Below are positions 9,529 to 17,678 of a stretch of DNA of 64,000 bases, piece by piece. Below the pieces are notes generated by a model. It was given only the letters and a program-made list of their open reading frames with translations, was not told the origin of the DNA and made no database searches. Made by a program: the position numbers and the translations under genes. Every line of letters begins with the position of its first letter. Position 1 is the stretch's first letter. The stretch is from JAHFRG01 sp041495205 (GTDB lineage: Bacteria > Pseudomonadota > Gammaproteobacteria > Burkholderiales > JAHFRG01): NCBI GenBank assembly GCA_041495205.1, contig JBGQCF010000003.1, positions 1 through 64,000 on the forward strand, given 5' to 3'.

Positions 9529-12309
9529 GTGCTGCCAGGCTGGGTCATCATCGTTACCTCTTTCGCCTATCTCGGCATTCTTTTCGCCATCGCTTATTAC
9601 GGCGACAAACGCGCAGATGCCGGGCGCAGCATCATCGCCAATCCGTATGTGTATTCCCTGTCGCTTGGCGTTTACGCCACCGCCTGGACTTTCTACGGCA
9701 GCGTAGGCCGGGCAGCAAGCAACGGCGTAGGCTTTTTGCCGATTTATCTCGGCCCTACTCTGATGATCGCCTTATGGTGGCTGGTGATGCGGAAAATCAT
9801 ACGCATCAGCAAGGTCAACCGCATTACATCGCTGGCCGATTTCATCGGCTCACGCTACGGCAAAAGCGCGTTGCTTGCGGGGCTTGCTTCGATTATCGCA
9901 GTTGTTGGTATCGTTCCCTACATTTCATTGCAACTTAAAGCGGTATCCACCAGTTTCACCATACTTTTGCAGTACCCCCAAATCATCATGCCGATTAAAC
10001 TGGGTGCGGTGCCGGTATTGAGCGATACCGCTCTTTATGTGGCTCTACTGCTGGCTGCGTTCACCATTCTGTTTGGCACTCGGCATCTGGATGCATCGGA
10101 ACGCCATGAAGGCATGGTAGCGGCGATTGCCTTTGAATCGTTGGTAAAGCTTCTGGCTTTTCTGGCAGTAGGATTTTTCGTCACTTTTGGTATTTATAAT
10201 GGCTTCGCTGATATTTTCACGCGCGCCGCCGCCAATCCGAAATTGCAACCCCTGCTCACCCCCCTAGATGGTGTTGCAGGAAGCTACGGCAGCTGGGTTT
10301 GGCTGACGATACTGTCGATGTTCGCAATCATGTTTCTGCCACGGCAATTCCAGGTATCTGTCGTGGAAAACGTAGACGAAAACCACCTGAACAAGGCAAT
10401 CTGGCTGTTTCCCCTTTACATGCTGGCAATCAATATTTTCGTGTTGCCCATGGCTTTCGGGGGGTTAATGCATTTTCCGGAAGGTATCGTGGATGCCGAT
10501 ACCTTCGTGCTCACGGTACCGATGGCGGAACGGCAGCAAGGTCTGGCGTTATTGGTATTTATCGGCGGTCTGTCTGCCGCCACCGGCATGGTGATCGTTG
10601 AAACCATTGCGCTTAGCACCATGTTGTGCAACGACCTAGTGATGCCGGTGCTGCTGCGAATGAAAATGCTGCGCCTGAGAGAGCGCAGGGAACTGAGCAG
10701 CCTGCTGCTTGGCATTCGACGCGGGGCCATCGTGCTGGTGCTGCTGCTGGGTTACGGTTATTTTCGTTTGGCTGGTGAAGCCTATGCGCTGGTTTCCATC
10801 GGGCTGGTTTCCTTTGCCGCAGTAGCGCAGTTCGCACCGGTAGTCCTGGGAGGGATTTTCTGGAAAGGCGGGACGCGAATGGGAGCGCTCGCCGGATTGA
10901 GCATAGGCTTCCTGGTATGGGGTTATACCCTACTTCTTCCCGCATTCGCCAAATCCGGCTGGCTGCCCATCAGTTTTCTTGAGCAGGGTCCTTTCGGCAT
11001 TACGCTCCTGAAGCCGCACCAATTATTCGGCTTGGCCGGTCTTGACGAAATCACTCATGCCATGATTTGGAGCATGTTGTGCAATATCGGCGCCTATGTG
11101 GGCGTGTCTCTCAAGAGCCGCCCCAGCGCGATTGAGCAAGCTCAGGCCACGCTATTCGTGGATGTATTCAAGCAAACCGGCGAAAGCGGTGGCTCCCGTT
11201 TCTGGCGCGGTACCGCTTCGGTTCCGGAGTTACACGCTCTGCTGGGAAGGTTTCTTGGGCTGGAACGGGCCGATGAAGCCTTTGCATCCTATGCCCGGCA
11301 GCACGGGTTGGGTTTCATCAACGAAATTAAAGCGGACGCAGCCCTGGTGAATTTCGCAGAAACCTTGCTTGCTGGCGCTATCGGCGCCGCCTCAGCCCGT
11401 GCAATGGTGGCGTCAGTCGTTGAAGAAGAACCATTAGGCATTGACGAAGTAATGAATATCCTCGATGAAACTTCACAGGTCATCGCCTACAGCCGAAAAC
11501 TGGAACAGAAATCCCAAGAACTGGAAACAGCCACCGCAGAGTTGAGGGCGGCCAACGAGCGCCTCAAGGATCTGGACAAGCTCAAGGACGATTTCGTTTC
11601 AACCGTATCCCATGAACTACGCACGCCGCTCACTTCAATTCGCGCTTTGTCTGAGATATTGCACGGCTACCCACAACTGGATATTTCGGAACGCAGCAAA
11701 TACCTTAACATCATCATAAAGGAAAGCGGAAGGCTCACCCGGCTTATTAATGATGTCCTGGATTTGTCCAAGATCGAATCCGGGAACATCGAATGGAACA
11801 TCATTGAAGTGGATCTCAAAGGGGTTATTGAAGATGCGGTCTCTGCAACTAGCCAATTATTCAAGGAGAACAACGTCAGGCTTGAATTAAACCTTTCTGA
11901 AAACGTGCCCGTGATTCGCGTCGACCGGGATCGGCTGATGCAAGTTGTCATCAATATGCTTTCCAACGCCGTCAAATTTTGCGACAGGAAAGCGGGTCTT
12001 GTGTCCATCCGGTTGCGTCAGATTGCGCAATCGCTGCGCGTGAACGTACACGATAACGGGCCCGGCATCAGCCCCGGGGATCAGCACATTATCTTCGAAA
12101 AATTCCGCCAGGCCGGCGACACCCTGACCGAGAAACCGCAGGGCACAGGATTGGGTTTGACCATCAGCCGGCACATCATCGAGCATTTCAACGGTAGATT
12201 ATGGGTTGAAAGTGAAATCGGCAAAGGTGCGACTTTTTCCTTTACCCTGCCTTTGAAAACGGGATCCGATGTCCAAAGTCCCGGTACCGAACTCAACCTG
12301 GAAACCTAA
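9529..12309 (+). CDS. Sodium:solute symporter-type sensor histidine kinase (CrbS-like)
   Basis: 926 residues. About 13 membrane segments form an SLC5-type symporter domain (to ~residue 520), then a linker, a coiled coil (KLEQKSQELETATAELRAAN), a HisKA domain (FVSTVSHELRTPLTSIR, His near 695) and a HATPase with N-box NMLSNAVKF, DNGPGIS and GTGLGL. CrbS/CbrA-type proteins sense small organic molecules and drive acetate (acs) control through the response regulator CrbR. Here there is no C-terminal receiver domain; a separate receiver gene follows 23 bases later. Start codon is GTG. The ligand (acetate or similar) is inferred from neighbours. Confidence 0.85.
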   Translation: MLPGWVIIVTSFAYLGILFAIAYYGDKRADAGRSIIANPYVYSLSLGVYATAWTFYGSVGRAASNGVGFLPIYLGPTLMIALWWLVMRKIIRISKVNRITSLADFIGSRYGKSALLAGLASIIAVVGIVPYISLQLKAVSTSFTILLQYPQIIMPIKLGAVPVLSDTALYVALLLAAFTILFGTRHLDASERHEGMVAAIAFESLVKLLAFLAVGFFVTFGIYNGFADIFTRAAANPKLQPLLTPLDGVAGSYGSWVWLTILSMFAIMFLPRQFQVSVVENVDENHLNKAIWLFPLYMLAINIFVLPMAFGGLMHFPEGIVDADTFVLTVPMAERQQGLALLVFIGGLSAATGMVIVETIALSTMLCNDLVMPVLLRMKMLRLRERRELSSLLLGIRRGAIVLVLLLGYGYFRLAGEAYALVSIGLVSFAAVAQFAPVVLGGIFWKGGTRMGALAGLSIGFLVWGYTLLLPAFAKSGWLPISFLEQGPFGITLLKPHQLFGLAGLDEITHAMIWSMLCNIGAYVGVSLKSRPSAIEQAQATLFVDVFKQTGESGGSRFWRGTASVPELHALLGRFLGLERADEAFASYARQHGLGFINEIKADAALVNFAETLLAGAIGAASARAMVASVVEEEPLGIDEVMNILDETSQVIAYSRKLEQKSQELETATAELRAANERLKDLDKLKDDFVSTVSHELRTPLTSIRALSEILHGYPQLDISERSKYLNIIIKESGRLTRLINDVLDLSKIESGNIEWNIIEVDLKGVIEDAVSATSQLFKENNVRLELNLSENVPVIRVDRDRLMQVVINMLSNAVKFCDRKAGLVSIRLRQIAQSLRVNVHDNGPGISPGDQHIIFEKFRQAGDTLTEKPQGTGLGLTISRHIIEHFNGRLWVESEIGKGATFSFTLPLKTGSDVQSPGTELNLET

Positions 12310-12332
12310 CACCAACTAAGCCGTTATAAATC

Positions 12333-12704
12333 ATGACCAAGAAAGTACTCATAGCGGATGACGAGCCCAATATCGTCATTTCGCTGGAATTCCTGATGGA
12401 GCACTGCGGCTACACGGTCAAGGTGGTGCGTAACGGAGAAGAGGCCTTGCAACAAGTGGAAACCTTCAAACCAGATCTGATTCTGCTGGACGTCATGCTG
12501 CCCTTGAGAAATGGCTTTGATGTATGTCGGAAAATTCGTGAGAACACGGCTTTCCAAGCAACCAAAATCATCATGCTCACCGCCAAAGGCCGCGATATCG
12601 AAATCACCAAAGGGCTTGCCCTGGGTGCCGACGCTTATGTCACCAAACCTTTTGGCACCAAGGAATTGCTGGAGCAGGTGCGCAAACTCTTGGATGAGGA
12701 ATGA
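12333..12704 (+). CDS. Single-domain response regulator (CheY-like receiver)
   Basis: 123 residues, receiver domain only: acidic pair DDEPN near residue 9, phospho-acceptor Asp in LILLDVMLP near residue 52, MLTAKG, and Lys in VTKPFG near residue 103. There is no output domain. It sits between the kinase and the exonuclease-sensor gene, overlapping the latter by 4 bases. It may act as phosphate sink, relay, or receiver for the kinase that lacks one. Confidence 0.92.
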   Translation: MTKKVLIADDEPNIVISLEFLMEHCGYTVKVVRNGEEALQQVETFKPDLILLDVMLPLRNGFDVCRKIRENTAFQATKIIMLTAKGRDIEITKGLALGADAYVTKPFGTKELLEQVRKLLDEE

Positions 12705-14836
12705 ACCGGAAATTCAAATTTACCCTGTTTTTAGGGGCACTCTATTTATTCACCGTGAGTGCCATTCTCGCCGGTCTTTTTGTAGTTTGGCCCGGCCTGG
12801 ATGAAAGGGAACGGGTCTTTATCATAGAGATTTATCGGCAGCGCGAAGGCATATTTTTTATTTTTGCACTTTTGCTGCCATTCGTTCTGGGTTTACTGCT
12901 AGATTACCTCTTCAAGTTATACATCGTTCCACCCAAAGCGCTGGCGGAGGAAATCAAACTGATGCTTACCTCAAATCCCGGCCATCGCATTCAAGCCGGC
13001 GGCTCTTCCGAGCTTAAGGAATTGGCGATGACGGTAAACCAATTTGCGGATGCGCACCAGACCCTGGCGGCGGATGTGGAGGCGAAAATCCGCGACGCAA
13101 AGTCGGATACCGAAGAAGAGAAAAACCGGCTGGCGGCGTTGATGTCGGAACTTACCCAAAGCGTGTTGGTATGTAATATTGAAGGCCGGATTCTCCTCTA
13201 CAACCACCGTGCCCGGCAATTGTTGAGCCCGAACCCGGAAAGCGGCGGCGCATTGATAGGATTGGGCCGCTCTATATTCGGAGTAATAGAAAAAAACCTT
13301 ATTGTTCACGCTCTGGAAAATATCGGGCGGCGCTTGCGGGAGGAAACTGCCGAGCCGGTCGCGGATTTCGTCACTACCGCCAAAGCGGGCCAGCTCATCA
13401 GGGTGCAAATGGCGCCGGTGCTGGACCGGGAGCGCGAAATCACCGGGTTTGTCCTGACTTTGGAAGACATCACCCGCAGCATAGAAAGCGGCACTCGCAG
13501 GGATTTGTTGCTGCGCGCTCTTACCGAGGGCATACGCGCTTCGCTCGCGAATATGCGCGCAGCAGTGGAGACCATGCTGGAATATCCGGACCTGGATCAG
13601 GTAAAACGCAACCGCTTTACCCGAATCATCGGGGAGGAAGCCAAGATGCTCAGTGTCCAGCTGGACCACACCGTTGGCGAATACGCCGATTCCCTTAAAT
13701 TGGACTGGCCGCTTGAAAACATGCTGGGGGCGGACCTGCTTGCAGTCATTCAGAGAAAGCTGGAACAGGTTTTGGGGGTGTCGGTAAAAACCCAAACTGC
13801 ACCTCACCCTCTGTGGCTGAAAGTCGACAGTTATTCCTTGGTGCAGGTGGCTGTTTATATCATGCATCGCCTTAAAGATGAGTTTGGGGTAAGGGAGATC
13901 ACTTTAAAGCTTGAGGAAGCCAGCCGCTATGCTCATTTCGATATGATCTGGAAGGGCAAGCTTGCGGAAATTGAGGCCTTGCTGACCTGGGAAAACGAAT
14001 CCCTTATTACCGCAGGCGAAGGAAGTTTCCTGACCCTGAAGGACGTGGCTGAACGGCACGGCGGAGAAATATGGTGTCAGATGGACAAAGGATCACAGAA
14101 CAGTTACTTTCGCCTTCTGCTGCCCCTAACTCAACCTGAATCCCCAACTATAGTAGTAAGGCGAAGCATACCTAGCCGCCCCGAATACTACGACTTCGAT
14201 TTATTCCACCAACCCGGACAGACGCCCGAGCTGGACCAACGCCGACTTACGGAACTCAACTATACGGTTTTCGACACCGAAACCACGGGTCTTAATCCCT
14301 CCTATGGCGACGAAATCATTTCCATCGGCGCGGTACGCATCGTGAATGGCCATCTTTTGCAGCATGAAGCGTTCGATCAACTGATAGACCCGCACCGATC
14401 GTTGCCTAAAGAATCCACGCGCATTCACGGCATCACGCCGCAAATGCTCAAAGGACAGCCGGATATCATCCAGATACTCCCGGTTTTTTTCCAGTTTTGC
14501 GAAGATACCGTGCTGGTTGCCCACAATGCAGCCTTTGACATGCGCTTTCTTCAACTTAAGGAGGCAACCACGGGCATCCGCTTCACTCATCCCGTTCTCG
14601 ATACTTTGCTGCTTTCCGAAGTCATTCATCCGAATCAGGAAAGTCACCGGCTGGAAGCCATCGCCGAGCGTTTCGGTGTCCACGTCATCGGGCGCCACAC
14701 CGCTTTGGGAGATTCTATCGTCACCGGTGAAATTTTTCTCAAGATGATTCCCCTGCTGGCCGAGAAACGAATATTCACCCTCGGCGAAGCACGGGAAGCT
14801 TCCCTGAAAGCCAGCGCCGCTCGAGCGGAGTATTAA
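12701..14836 (+). CDS. Membrane sensor fused to a DnaQ-type 3'-5' exonuclease
   Basis: 711 residues. Two N-terminal membrane helices (FTLFLGALYLFTVSAILAG and FIFALLLPFVLGLLLDYLF) are followed by a HAMP-like linker, a PAS-like domain (~150-260, VCNIEGRILLYNHRARQLL), a degenerate kinase-like part and, from ~518, a complete DEDDh exonuclease: FDTETTG (Asp525, Glu527), HNAAFDMRFL and RHTALGD. All expected catalytic acids and the His are present. The kinase-like segment lacks a clear H-box, so phosphorylation activity is doubtful. Its place inside an acetate-sensing cluster suggests signalling, but the exonuclease target is unknown. Confidence 0.8.
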   Translation: MNRKFKFTLFLGALYLFTVSAILAGLFVVWPGLDERERVFIIEIYRQREGIFFIFALLLPFVLGLLLDYLFKLYIVPPKALAEEIKLMLTSNPGHRIQAGGSSELKELAMTVNQFADAHQTLAADVEAKIRDAKSDTEEEKNRLAALMSELTQSVLVCNIEGRILLYNHRARQLLSPNPESGGALIGLGRSIFGVIEKNLIVHALENIGRRLREETAEPVADFVTTAKAGQLIRVQMAPVLDREREITGFVLTLEDITRSIESGTRRDLLLRALTEGIRASLANMRAAVETMLEYPDLDQVKRNRFTRIIGEEAKMLSVQLDHTVGEYADSLKLDWPLENMLGADLLAVIQRKLEQVLGVSVKTQTAPHPLWLKVDSYSLVQVAVYIMHRLKDEFGVREITLKLEEASRYAHFDMIWKGKLAEIEALLTWENESLITAGEGSFLTLKDVAERHGGEIWCQMDKGSQNSYFRLLLPLTQPESPTIVVRRSIPSRPEYYDFDLFHQPGQTPELDQRRLTELNYTVFDTETTGLNPSYGDEIISIGAVRIVNGHLLQHEAFDQLIDPHRSLPKESTRIHGITPQMLKGQPDIIQILPVFFQFCEDTVLVAHNAAFDMRFLQLKEATTGIRFTHPVLDTLLLSEVIHPNQESHRLEAIAERFGVHVIGRHTALGDSIVTGEIFLKMIPLLAEKRIFTLGEAREASLKASAARAEY

Positions 14837-14847
14837 AGGCTGCCGGC

Positions 14848-16314
14848 ATGGGCTTCCAGCAAAACATGGGTCAGAAACCGGGCGAGGCTCACGAGCACCC
14901 TTCGATGTACAGCCCTCTTTCGACCGTGTTGCGAAAAAACCCTGTCACTTGCCTGCCGGATACTGCGGTAAAGACGGTGCTGGCAACTTTGCATCGACTG
15001 GCTATAGGCTCCATGGTGGTCACGGGGGAGGACGAGAAGCCTGTCGGCATTTTCACTTTGCATGATCTGCTGAACCGGGTGATCGTGCCAGGAATTGACC
15101 TTGACCAACCCATCTCGCGTGTCATGAGCGGGAGCTTGATTACCCTTCCGCCTCAGGCGCCGGCTTACGAGGCGGCGCTCGTCATGACGAGCCACGGTAT
15201 CCGGCATGTGCTGGTCGTGGAAAACAACAAGCTGGTCGGCGTGGTCTCGGAAAACGACTTGTTCAGCCTGCAGCGCATCGGATTGAAGCAGATCAGCACC
15301 GATATCCAGGGAGCGGGCGACCTCGCCAACCTGATTCAATCCAGCCGCGACATCCGGCAACTCGGCCACAACATGCTGACGCAAGGGGTGGCTGCAGAAC
15401 CTCTCACTCAATACATTTCAACCCTGAATGATCTCCTTACCCGGCGCATTATTGAACTGGAGTCCGCCACAGCAGAACTCGGAGATATACGCTATTGCTG
15501 GCTGTCGTTGGGCAGCGAAGGCCGTTTTGAACAGACCTTGGGCTCCGATCAGGATAACGGCATCATCTTTACCCACCCCGACACGCTAGGTCCAGAAGTC
15601 GCGCGGCAAACCCTTATACCCCTGGCACGCCGTGTCAACGAAGCGCTGAAGGAATGCGAGTTTCCTCTGTGCAAGGGCAACATCATGGCAAGCAATCCTT
15701 TATGGTGTCTGAGCCTGGCGGAATGGAAAGGCAAGTTCAGCGCTTGGATTGACCAAGGAGACCCCGGTTCGCTTTTGAATGCCGCCATCTTCTTTGATTT
15801 CCGACCGCTTTACGGGAACGCCTCGCTCGCCGAAGAACTGAGGGAATGGCTGACCCGGCGTGCTTCCAACCCCCGTTTCCTCCATTTGATGGCAGATAAT
15901 GCACTGCGTAACCGTCCTCCTCTGGGATGGCTACGGGATTTTGTGGTTCAAAAAAAAGGAGACTATCCAGGCACCGTGGATCTAAAGCTGAATGGTACCC
16001 ATTTGTTTGTGGATGCAGCGCGTATTTTCAGCCTGGCGACGCAAGTTTCCCATACCAACACCGAGCAGCGCCTGCGGGCCACTGCGCCTCTTTTAAACAT
16101 CCCATCGGAGGAGGCCGAGGCCTGGGTGGAAGCCTTCGAGTTCGTTCTGTTGCTGCGCATGCGCCATCAAAGCCGACTGCTGAGTGAAGGCAAACCTATG
16201 CACAACCATATGGATCCCCAAGGGCTGAACGAGCTGGACCGGAATTTTTTGAAACAGTCGCTGCGCCAGGCGCGCAAGCTGCAAACCCGGCTGGCCCTGG
16301 ATTTCCGGTTGTGA
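14848..16314 (+). CDS. CBS-pair / DUF294 nucleotidyltransferase-like protein
   Basis: 488 residues. Residues ~25-145 form two CBS motifs (MYSPLSTVLRKNPVTCLPD...; VMSGSLITLPPQ...), which usually bind adenine nucleotides. Then comes a DUF294 domain of the GlnD/GlnE-like fold with LGSEGRFEQTLGSDQDNGII (~222-241), and a C-terminal helical DUF294_C domain. No cNMP domain is present. It follows the exonuclease-sensor gene by 11 bases, so they form one operon. An energy-charge sensor that modifies a partner is a reasonable guess, not shown. Confidence 0.82.
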   Translation: MGFQQNMGQKPGEAHEHPSMYSPLSTVLRKNPVTCLPDTAVKTVLATLHRLAIGSMVVTGEDEKPVGIFTLHDLLNRVIVPGIDLDQPISRVMSGSLITLPPQAPAYEAALVMTSHGIRHVLVVENNKLVGVVSENDLFSLQRIGLKQISTDIQGAGDLANLIQSSRDIRQLGHNMLTQGVAAEPLTQYISTLNDLLTRRIIELESATAELGDIRYCWLSLGSEGRFEQTLGSDQDNGIIFTHPDTLGPEVARQTLIPLARRVNEALKECEFPLCKGNIMASNPLWCLSLAEWKGKFSAWIDQGDPGSLLNAAIFFDFRPLYGNASLAEELREWLTRRASNPRFLHLMADNALRNRPPLGWLRDFVVQKKGDYPGTVDLKLNGTHLFVDAARIFSLATQVSHTNTEQRLRATAPLLNIPSEEAEAWVEAFEFVLLLRMRHQSRLLSEGKPMHNHMDPQGLNELDRNFLKQSLRQARKLQTRLALDFRL

Positions 16315-16403
16315 CAAGGGCCGTCCGCTGCATGCTGAAGGCATAAAAGCGGCCCTCTTGCCGACAGTATTTTGCAGTGCAGCAGAAAATAGTGCTCCGA
16401 TGA

Positions 16404-16433
16404 TTGACGCTGTACGAGTTTACTGTCTAGAAT
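16404..16433 (+). promoter_or_regulatory. Candidate sigma-70 promoter for the FixJ-like regulator
   Basis: TTGACG at 16404-16409, 18 bases, then TAGAAT at 16428-16433. The site lies in the 252-base gap between the CBS/DUF294 gene and the response regulator, ~130 bases before its ATG. Confidence 0.4.
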
Positions 16434-16566
16434 CCTTCACCAATCATCTGCGGGCGGCTGCGGCAACCTACGGTAGAGGTCGAAATAATGGTTATGCCAT
16501 TTAGGCAAGGAAGGGACTGTCAGCAACCTCAAAAGCCAACTCGAAACGACTTCGAATTTCTCACAC

Positions 16567-17244
16567 ATGAGTTCTGAGCGTTCATTACACGAGAAATCCA
16601 TGGGCTTGCATCCTGCGCCCAAAGTCTACGTTGTGGACGACGACGGGTCGATTCGATTCGCGATGCAGACTTTAATGAAATCAAACGGAATCGGCGTTGA
16701 AACGTTTGCCACCGCGGAGGCGTTCCTCGAGTCCTTTCGTCCCGAATACGCGGGATGCCTGGTGCTGGATATTCACATGCCCGGTATGAGCGGTCTCGAT
16801 CTGCAGGAAATCCTGCGGCAAAAAGAGGTTTCGATACCCATTATCTTTTTCACTGCCCAAGGTAGCGTTCCCATAGCGGTACACGCCGTCAAAAAGGGCG
16901 CTGTGGATTTCATCGAGAAACCCTTCGAGTGCAAAGACCTTCTCGAACGGGTGCGGGAGGCGCTCAGGCTCGATGCAGAGAGCCGGCAGCGGAAAAATGA
17001 GTGCGTGTCCATTGCATGCCGCCTGGCATCCCTCACCCCTCGCGAGAGTGAAGTCATGGACCGGATTATTGCCGGCAGGCTTAACAAGATCATTGCCGAG
17101 GAACTCCATATCTGCATCAAGACCGTCGAAGCTCACCGCGCCAGGGTGATGGAAAAAATGGAGGTTGATTCGGTGGCGGAGCTGGTGCGAATAACACTTG
17201 GCGCCCGTGGCGCCGACACTCCCCCATCACCTCATCATGCATAG
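16567..17244 (+). CDS. FixJ/NarL-type response regulator (CrbR-like)
   Basis: 225 residues. The receiver domain has VDDDGS, phospho-Asp in LVLDIHMPGMSGLD and Lys in VDFIEKPFE. A LuxR-type HTH follows (LTPRESEVMDRIIAG...IKTVEAHRARVMEKM). CrbR/ErdR-type proteins of this form activate acs and acetate-uptake genes with a CrbS-type kinase. It stands between the kinase cluster and the symporter genes. No good Shine-Dalgarno precedes 16567; ATG at 16600 is an alternative start. Confidence 0.85.
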   Translation: MSSERSLHEKSMGLHPAPKVYVVDDDGSIRFAMQTLMKSNGIGVETFATAEAFLESFRPEYAGCLVLDIHMPGMSGLDLQEILRQKEVSIPIIFFTAQGSVPIAVHAVKKGAVDFIEKPFECKDLLERVREALRLDAESRQRKNECVSIACRLASLTPRESEVMDRIIAGRLNKIIAEELHICIKTVEAHRARVMEKMEVDSVAELVRITLGARGADTPPSPHHA

Positions 17245-17405
17245 CGCTCTCATTCAAAACGATTTGCGAGGACAGTTCCTTAATCATTGTGCACTGCGTG
17301 CTTTTGCCGGCCTGTTTCTTTAAGGGTTTTCCCTAATAGCAAAACTCTTTTTATCGTGACTATCATTTTAAATTCAGCGTCTTCATATTCAGAAGGAGGA
17401 TCCCC

Positions 17406-17678
17406 ATGCAGTTAACAGAAAAACATCAGGAGTATTGGCGTAAAAACTTGGTGATAACTGCAATTCTGCTGTTTATCTGGTTCGTCGTCACTTTCGTCGA
17501 GATATGGTTCGCACGCGAACTGAACAGCAGCAGCATGACGATCCTCGGCTTTCCCTTGGGGTTCTACATGTCGGCGCAGGGTTCGCTCATCATCTACGTG
17601 GCGCTCATTGGCATTTACGCACTGCTGATGCGGAAGCTCGACCTGGAATACAACGTGGATGAGGGAGATCTCGAATGA
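17406..17678 (+). CDS. Sodium:solute symporter small subunit (DUF4212)
   Basis: 90 residues with two membrane helices (LVITAILLFIWFVVTFVEIW; GSLIIYVALIGIYALLM) and the C-terminal RKLDLEYNVDEGD typical of the small partner of VC_2705-type symporters. A strong AAGGAGG site precedes the ATG. It overlaps the large subunit by 4 bases (ATGA), so the two are translationally coupled. Confidence 0.88.
   Translation: MQLTEKHQEYWRKNLVITAILLFIWFVVTFVEIWFARELNSSSMTILGFPLGFYMSAQGSLIIYVALIGIYALLMRKLDLEYNVDEGDLE

Noticed and set aside
12971..13867. 298-codon minus-strand frame in the exonuclease-sensor gene
   Set aside because: Antisense to a protein with clear PAS and exonuclease motifs; no domain seen.
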